From: Salvia splendens
Taxonomy: Eukaryota > Streptophyta > Magnoliopsida > Lamiales > Lamiaceae
Assembly (NCBI RefSeq): GCF_004379255.2
Contig: NC_056051.1
Span: 2,506,062 to 2,570,061 of the forward strand
Reading direction: 5' to 3'
DNA length: 64,000 nucleotides
Shown: piece after piece, positions 12,901 to 21,900 of the stretch
Position numbering within the stretch: position 1 is the stretch's first letter
Layout: each line of letters starts with the position of its first letter
The notes under the pieces: generated by a model
Database searches by the model: none
What the model was told of the DNA's origin: nothing
Seen by the model: only the letters and a program-made list of their open reading frames with translations
Made by a program: the position numbers and the translations under genes

Positions 12901-15900
12901 ACAGAAAGCTCGTTGAATGCAGTCCGCAAACAGCTCAAGAGATGTGGGACATTGCGGACCAGTTTTCTCGGGCTGATGAGGCAGACCGTCGAAAACGGTC
13001 TTTAGACAGCTCTTCCAGAGGAGACAAGAGGAAGCCCGATCATAGCGATCAGGGACATCCTCGCCGAACTCCTTTTGAAAGAATTCAAAGGGCACCGGTA
13101 CAAGACAGATTGGGACCACGTCTCAATCCGGAGAAACCACCCGCTCAGTTCGTACCATTGAACAAGTCGAGAGCGGAAATTTTCGAACTGCATTCTGATA
13201 TGTTCGAAAAACCAAAGTCGATGACGAAATCGGCCACGCGCCGAAGTCAGGATAAATATTGCTCCTTCCATCAAGACCACGGTCACGATACCGAGGAGTG
13301 CCGAAATTTGGCAGCAGATATTGATGTTCTTGTGAAAGCAGGGACATTAAAAAAATACCAAAGCAAGCCGCCGAAAAAGAATAAGAAACAGAGAAGTGCG
13401 AACTGCGCTCCTCAGGATCCTAAAAGGCAACAGGATCCCGAAGACGATGACGAGCCGCAATATGATGGAGTGATCCAGACTATTGACGCTCTCCCAGCCG
13501 GGAAGACTAAATCGTCTCTAAAATCAGAGCGCAGAGGCTTCAATCGAGAGGAGCCAACACATAAAAGGCTGAAGAAGGAGGAAGTAATTACATTTTCAGA
13601 TGCAGATCCCGTCCCGGCCATTTCTCCTCATCAAGACGCTATTGTCATTCAAGCTGGAGTGGCAAACAAACTGATCCACAGAGTGTTTGTGGATACAGGA
13701 GCGTCGGTTAGCATTCTTTTTAAAGAATGTTTTGATAAACTGGAAGTGGATCCAGCTCGGCTCAGTCCGGCCCCAATTCCTCTGAAAAGTTTCGCCCAGG
13801 AGGACACCCGCCCTGAAGGAATTATCAGTCTTCCGATTACGGTAGGAAGAGCGCCTACTAGCTCCAGTACGGTGATCGAGTTTTTTGTGGTAAAAGCTCG
13901 ATCCCCGTATAACATTATACTGGGAAGAGACTGGCTCAACACAGTTCGGGCCATTTGCTCTACTTATCACCTCACAATCAAGATCCCCACTAAAGGAGGG
14001 ATAGCAGTCATCCGAGGTGATCAAAAGAGAGCAAAAGAATGTCTGCAGATTGCGCTTAAAAGTGCCGAACAATCAGATCGGCACCATCAAGCATAGCAAT
14101 CACAGCAGCCGGAGTCAGAGGCAGGCGAAATGAACGAAGTCACACCGGAGCCGAACTCGATGAAAGTTCAGTTATACGAAGATGATCCATCCAGAACGGT
14201 CAAGATCGGTTTCGCGGGAACACCTCTACTCCGGGAAAAGACCATCCAGCTCCTCAAAGAGTACAAAGATGTCTTTGCGTGGTCTCCGTTGAACATGACT
14301 GGAGTGTCTGCCGAGGTAATTACACATCGGTTAAATATTGATCCTTCAGTCCGGCCTATAAAACAGAAGCAAAGACTCTTTGCGGCAGAAAGAAATCAAG
14401 TCATCCATGACGAAGTCCGCCAATTACTGAAAGCGGATGTATTATTTGAAGTAAAATATCCTTCTTGGGTGGCCAATCCTGTGATGATCAAGAAAAAAGA
14501 AGGAGGATGGCGGATGTGCATAGATTTTACAGATCTAAATAAGCACTGTCCTAAAGATTGCTACCCCCTTCCCAACATAGATAAAAAAGTAGAAGCTTTG
14601 ATAGGCTTCGAAATTTTCTGTTTTCTTGATTTGTATAAAGGATACCACCAAGTTTTAATGGATGAGAATGATGCTTCAAAAACGGCTTTCATTACTAACT
14701 TCGGTATTTTTGCTTATAAAAAGATGCCATTTGGTTTAAAGAATGTCGGAGCCACATATCAAAGGATGGTAGATAAGCTATTTCGGCACCTGATCGGAAA
14801 AGAGGTTGAAGTATATGTTGACGACATAGTTGTTAAAAGCAGAAGCACTTCGGAGTACGAAAACAATCTCAAATCCACTCTCGACGTGCTCAAAAAAGCC
14901 AACCTCAAACTCAATCCCCAAAAATGTACCTTTTTGGTAGATTCGGGAAAATTTCTGGGTTATTGGGTTTCAAAGGAAGGACTCAAGGAAAATCCCCTAA
15001 AGGTTCAAGTTGTTCAGAACATGGCAATGCCGAAGTCCATACATGATGTGCAAAGGCTAACTGGATGTCTAGCCGCACTGAATAGATTCCTTTCCCAAGC
15101 AGCCGAAAAGCAAATGCCGTTCTTCAATGTTTTGAAGAAGGCACCAAAGTTTGAGTGGGTAGCCGAACAGAAAAAGGCTTTTGACGAACTCAAAAGTTAT
15201 TTAACCGAACTTCCTACTCTCTTTGCTCCAACAGATGCCGAAGTGATATTCTTATATTTAGCAGCATCAGATCAAACCATTAGCGCGGTGCTTGTACGAG
15301 AAGAAGGCCTAAAACAGCGTCCTATCTACTTTACAAGCCGAGCATTAAGAGGTCCCGAAACAAGGTATCAACCTCTGGAAAAAATTGCTCTGGCACTAGT
15401 AAATGCAGCAAGGAGACTGCGGCCATATTTCTACGCTCACAAAGTATGCGTCTTAACCGATCTTCCACTTCGGCAAGTTTTGACTAAGCCAGAAGCATCA
15501 GGCAGAATTGCCAAGTGGGCCATAGAGTTGGGAGAACATTCAATAGAATATCTACCTCGGAAAGCCATCAAGGGACAAGCCTTGGCAGATTTTCTTGTAG
15601 AGGCAAAGTTCGATCAGGCAATCCCTATTATTGCCGAACAGAAAAATCCTACCAATGAGGAACTAACACAGCCCCAGAAACCCGAAGTAGAGCCGCCGGA
15701 CTGTTGGATTGGATTCGTAGATGGAGCTTCGAATAAGACAGGAAGTGGAGCTGGTATTCTACTTATCGCTCCCGACGGACACGAAGTAACTTATTCACTT
15801 CGGTTCTTATTCCCAACCACTAATAACGAAGCCGAATACGAAGCCCTTCTTGCCGGACTTCAGTTAGCGCAACATCTACTTGTCAAATCTCTCAAAATTC

Positions 15901-18900
15901 ATTGTGATTCACAAGTCATAGTGAATCACATGCTGGGTACAAGTGAAGCCCGTGGTGAAAGGATGAAAAAATACTTGGACAAAGCGCAAAGTATTAGCCG
16001 AAATTTCTCTTATTTTCGGATAATCCACATTCCCAGAGCGGGAAATAGCCGAGCAGATACTTTGAGTAAGTTGGCCTCATATCCGAGCTCAAAGGTGGAG
16101 GAATTACCGCACAGAAGCATTGATGAAGCTGAAGTACACTCAGTAACCAGTTCACCGAACTGGATGACGCCAATATTAAAGTATCTAGATCAAGGACAAC
16201 TGCCCGAGGATAAGAGAGAAGCAAGGAAAATCACATGCCGAGCACTTCGGTATGAACTTCATGAAGGAGTCCTATATAGAAAGTCCTACCTTCAACCGTT
16301 ATTGCGATGTGTAGGACCAGAAGAGACGGATTACATCATTAGAGAAGTTCATGAAGGATCTTGCGGTAGCCACATCGGAGCTAGAGCATTAGCTAAAAAA
16401 GTTCTGAGATGGGGATATTATTGGCCAACTTTGGTACAAGAAGCAGTACGGCTAGTTAAGAAATGTACGAAATGCCAAATCCATGCAAATATCCCAAGGA
16501 TGCCGCAGACTGATCTATGTGCTATGCAAAGCCCTTGGCCTTTTATGCAATGGGGCATAGACATAGTAGGACCACTACCACAAGCTCCCCGGCAAATGAA
16601 ATTCTTGATCGTGGCCGTGGATTACTTCACAAAGTGGGTGGAGGCTGAACCATTAGCTACGATAACGAGCTCAAAGGCATTAGATTTTGTCTGGAAGAAC
16701 ATAGTTTGCCGATTTGGCATACCCCATATCCTCATTTCGGATAATGGGACTCAGTTTACTGACAAAACATTCAAGAATTGGTGCCAAGAGTTGAATATTC
16801 AACAGCGGTTCACTTCGGTCTCTCACCCACAAGCAAACGGACAAACGGAAGTAACAAACCGTATTTTGGTGAAAGGATTAAAAGCTCGGTTAGAACAAGC
16901 CAAAGGACAATGGGTAGAAAATCTTCCTCAAGTCCTATGGTCTTACCGAACTACACCAAAAACCTCCAACGGTGAAACTCCGTACAGTCTAGTGTACGGC
17001 ACTGAAGCCGTAATTCCGGTTGAAATCGGCATACCCAGCCCCCGAACTCTTAATTTCTCAACAGAACTGAATGACGACGGGCTGAGAGCCGAACTAGATC
17101 TTGCCGAAGAAAGAAGAGAATTGGCCTTCATAAAAGAAGCCAAGTACAAGGAGCAAGTAACCCGGTATTATAACCAAAGGGTGAAAAAGCTGCAGTTTCA
17201 AGTGGGAGATCTCGTATTGAGAAACAATGAAGTAAGCCGAGCAGAAAAGCTGGGCAAACTTGAACCCACATGGGAAGGTCCGTATCGGGTGTCAGAAGTC
17301 CTGGGAAAAGGGTCTTATAAATTGACTCACATGTCAGGAGAACAAGTACCCCGAACATGGCACATTTCCAACCTCAAGAAGTTCTATTTGTAAGAGACAA
17401 GGTCCGGTCAGTCTCGTGTCTAGTTCGGTCCTAGGGGTATGTGCTTTCATATTTGTATTGTTCTTTATACTTGTCGTTTTTTAAAAAGATTAAAATCTTT
17501 TTCGTCCTTTTTATTTGTCTCTCTATGTACGTTTTGTCTCTCTATGTGCGTTTTGTCTCTTATAAATGTTACTGAGGTATATTGTTCTTTAAAGGCTGAT
17601 CCCCTTTTTAGATCAATTATTAAAGACAATTGTGAGTCCAAGCTTCTAAGGAAGATACAAGACTCCACAATTCAGCTTAAGAAACAAGCAATTCGTCTTA
17701 AACGAACTGCAATAAGCCGGAAACCACTCCGGTTAACTAGGGAAAGTCCAATCCAAGCGGTAAAACTCGCCAAATAAGGACACTAACTCAGTCCGGTCAA
17801 AGAAGAGTTTACTTCATAAGACCGAGGACGAGTACAGGGAAAGTCCAATCCAAGCGATAAAACTCGCCAAATAAGGACACTAACTCAGTCCGGTCAAAGA
17901 AGAGTTTACTTCATAAGACCGAGGACGAGTACAATAAATGAAATAAAAAATCGCTGAACTGTAAATACGCAGTGATAGAAGCGAAATGAAAAAATTTCAT
18001 TTACTAAGTCTTGTTGGGCATACAATTCCGCTACCCTACGAGAATGCGTTACACCATTACAAAGGACTACTCTACTGTCTACGGTTGCTAAAGTTGAGCC
18101 ACCTATCCAAAAAGTCCTCATGATGCTGAGTTCGGGCGTTCCGAGCAGCTGAAGAATCAGTAGGTGGACGAGATGCTCTGATCGACCTACCGCCTCTTCT
18201 CTGAGTCCGGGAAGTTCTAGCACCTCGGCGGCGAAGAGTCTCTTCACGAAGCATTCGCTGATCTTGCTCACTCATATTCACCACTCCTCTACGAACTTCA
18301 GGGCGTTCTTGTCTTGACGTTTCCGGTTGCTCCTGAGTCCGTTGCTGACTTGGAGTAGGTTCTTGTCTTGACGTTTCCGGTTGCTCCTGAGTCCGTTGCT
18401 GACTTGGAGTACGTTCTTGTCTTGACGTTTCCGGTTGCTCCTGAGTCCGGTGCTGATTTGGAGTAGAAGTTTGAGTAAGTGGATCCGAGGTTTGAGTTGG
18501 AGCGTGAGCGTCTGTTAGCGAGAAACGGCTAAGGAATCTCTCGATCGCGGGACGCCGGGAAAGAATGATGTCGTACAGAGAAGCCAAGCGCCGCAATGAT
18601 TTCACAACTTGTTGGCAAGCCGAGCTCTCCAGCACATTGTTCTTCCGGAGTACATGAAGCTTCTCCCACAGTTCATCAACCTGATTCTGAACTTCGGATA
18701 TAGTCATTCCCCCGCGCCCACTGATGAAGTCTTCATATGCAGTCCTTTCAGCGATGACAGTATTCAGCTCGGCCTCTAGATCTCTCCTTATGGACTCTAA
18801 GTCCTTATTGTTGGACTCCAGCTCCACTAAACGAGCCAAGAGTTCGTCATACTTCATCTGGTCATCTATAGCTTTTTTCTCAGCTTCATTTAAAGCCGAA

Positions 18901-21900
18901 GAGTATAGCCGCTTCCAGTGAAGTACCTCCAGCTCCTTAAGAGTAAAGAATACGAAGCAGCTATGTCAGTTCGGCATTTCATGATACCGAGCAGGCAGTA
19001 AACCACAATAGGAGTAAAAGAGATTAAGAAAAGCTATAAAGAAGACACGAGTGTAGAAAGGAGAATTTTTTCATTCAAAGAAAAAATTTACACAAGGAGG
19101 GCTTCAAGGCCATTTTACAAATAGAAAGAAACTAAACTAAGAGAAGGGAGACGAAATCATACTCCGCCAGTTTCGTCTCCGGCTTCTCTGTGGGTTTCAG
19201 CTTCTTTCTCCTTGTCTACCTCGGTCTCAGCCTCGGCCTCCCTACTCCCTCCCTCCTGCTCGGCGCCCCCATCGCCGGTCTGCTGATCCTCCTGCTCGGT
19301 CTCCCGGCCGGCCTCATTTTCCTGCTCACCCTCTTCTTTGAAAATTGAAGCGGGTGAAACAGGCCCCAAGGAGGCAAAGATGGCCTCCATGTTCTCGTCA
19401 CGGTCAGCCCGGCAATTACGGACTCGTTCAGCAGAAAGCAGGACCGATGAAGACGCAAGCTCCTCAAGGAGCGGCAGACTCTGGAGGCGCGCTGCAATCT
19501 CTCGGCCATACAGCGGCAAAACGACTCCGGGTTCCTGCTCAGCGTTATCGGTCATCAATTTCAGCAGATCGCCGATAAGGGCCGAAAATTGATTGCTCAA
19601 AAAGAGTTTCTCCGTGTAAACACGGAGAGCCTCCCCCTGAGCAACCACGGCAGCAGCTTCCCTCTGTTTCGACTGCTCTCTGTGGATGATGAGCTGGTTT
19701 TTGGCACGCTGGGCTTCATCCTGAGCCGAGATCCTAGCGGCCCTTGCCTCCTCAAAGTCTGCCCGAGCCTGTTCGGCCTGGTGACGAGCAGCATTCAAAT
19801 TCCTCTGCATCTCATCATAATCGCTGGACGCTTTAGAGAGTTCAACTGTGACGAGCTTGCAGAGCATATTGTTCCTCTGAAAATGGAAAAAGGAAAAAAG
19901 TCAACAGAGGGGCCACAAAAAATATAGGAAAGAAGCAAAACCAGAAAATCAAGAAGGAAATTCACCTCCACAAAGTCCTTTGGCCATAAAAAGGGCTCGG
20001 AGGATTTGCGACCTAGCCTGCTTAGCATGTTCACTGCCAAAAAGCGAGAAAACAAAGTTAGTTTTCGCCGCTAAAGCAGTAAAGCATAAAAAAGAAATCC
20101 TCACCCTCAGTCTCTTCGTCCGAAGACGAGGAATCGAACACGAAGTCACCCTTGACGAGCTCAGATTCCGAATACTGTTTTCTAATCATGGGAATCTTAT
20201 TGAGCTCGCCCTCGAGCTCGTCCAACGGTTCTACCCGAGGATGAGGAATTACTGACTTCGGCCCTCTCCAGGAAAAGTCCGGAGCCGCTGTCCTATCGTA
20301 AAAAAAGAAACGATTTTGCCACTTCGGCCATTTGGTTTTACAGAATGCTCTGAAGGGCTGTAAAGGGATCAAGTAAAACCAGGATCCCTTTATCTTAAAC
20401 TGAAAGAAATTAAGGATTGCCCTCAGAGACAGATCCTTTTCTAGTCTACGCAGTTCGGCAGCAAAGGCCGATAAGTGCCTCCAAGAATTTGGAGTCACCT
20501 GACCTAAAGGAAGTTGAAAAAAATCAAGAAGCTCTACAAAGGCAGGGGGAAGAGGGAAACGAAGCCCGCATTCTAAGCAGGCTTCGTAAACGGTGGCATA
20601 ACCCTCCGGCGGCGAGTTAGCCCTATGAATGTCGTCGGGAATCACCACTAACCCCACAGGAAGAAAATATTTTCCGTGTAAGGATATCACAGTATCCTTA
20701 CTCAAAATGCTGTGGAAATATTCTACCGTCTTCTCCCCGGACCTTTTCCGGCCAGAAGACCCCTTACCCCCCTTCCTACCACTACCTGATTCAGAAACAG
20801 ATTCAGAAGAAGAAGACATGATTCTTACTCTTTGATGGTCGGAAGTCTCTGAAGAAATTCTTGAAGAAGCGGAAGAAAATTTTACGAAAAAGAGAGAGAA
20901 TACAGAAGAAATAATCGCAAAAGTATTCCAATGATGAAGAGAGGAAATATTTATCAGATTCGCAAAGGCATTTCAAATTTGTCGCACCGTTTCAAATCCC
21001 ACTTTTTCTGGATTCTCTGGCCGGATTTGCTGTCACATTTAATGCAGACACGTGCAGAGCACGTCCCCTGACGTCAGCCTCCCCCTTGCACTTATCCGAA
21101 ATGCCGAAGTGATTCACTTCGCTTTTCGGGGGGGGTGGTGATGGGATACGAACTAAACGACTAAACAATAAGTGCGAGCCCGATAGCAGTGACGGCCCAT
21201 CAGCCCAAAACCCAAGAAAGAGTATCAGTTCGGCACAACCAAAGAGTTCGGTCGCAGCCTATAGCTCGGTAAAAGCCGACCAATCGAGCTCAACTCTCAG
21301 ATCGGCAAAAGCTGATCGGCAAAGTTCAGCAGTTCGGTCTCAGTATTCGACCGAACAAGGAGATAGTGGACCCATGTAATCAACCCCACTACCTCCATTA
21401 CACCCACGATCTATTTAGTGGTATTAAGCAGTTATCAACCCCACTACCAGGGCTGCAAACCACGATCTTAGTTCGAGTGTATAAATAGAACTTAGATCAG
21501 ATAGACGAGGGTTAAGCTCTCTAGATCCTGAATCTTATAGCAAATCAGTATTGTAATCTGTAAGCGAGACCAAGCAATACAAATTTACCCTCTCTTCTTC
21601 CCGTGGACGTAGATTTACCTCAGTAAATCGAACCACGTAATTTTCCGTGTTGTGATTGTTTATTACTTGCATTTATTCCCATCAAAAATTCGCCACATCA
21701 TCAGCATACAATGGGGTATGATGTACATCAATTAGCAACAGTACTAAAATTCCCAAATCAGGCGAAGGAAATGTGAAATCATAGCCACATAATAGCATAC
21801 CGTGAGTGAATCAAACACTACAAAATTCATCCGTGACAGGAAAAACAACCAAAAATCAACCTCCAGAAGTAGAATAGGCACAAACATAACGAAAATTAAA

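Larger units (their letters stand above)
11948..21684 (+). mobile_element. Ty3/gypsy Tat-lineage retrotransposon lacking its 5' LTR, inserted in FVE intron 1
   Basis: The element contains gag-protease, pol, an antisense-ORF region, a polypurine tract and one LTR at the right. At the left the sequence enters the element at CCGTCTGTGGGAAACG, which matches the inner part of the primer-binding site of the copia element in this window (38743-38760). The 5' LTR and the first bases of the PBS are therefore missing. The presence of two RNase H domains, the second of archaeal type, plus antisense ORFs between integrase and LTR, places it in the Tat lineage. It lies in the opposite orientation to FVE. 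Between the LTR end (21684) and the right host repeat (21708) are 23 bp of unexplained sequence. Confidence 0.9.

Noticed and set aside
13596..14072. Minus-strand open frames under the Tat gag-pro gene
   Set aside because: They are shadows of the protease coding region with no recognisable protein pattern.
17439..17777. 112-codon open frame after Tat pol
   Set aside because: The composition is Phe/Cys/Ser-rich then basic, it crosses into the 97-bp tandem repeat, and no known Tat gene lies here in sense orientation.
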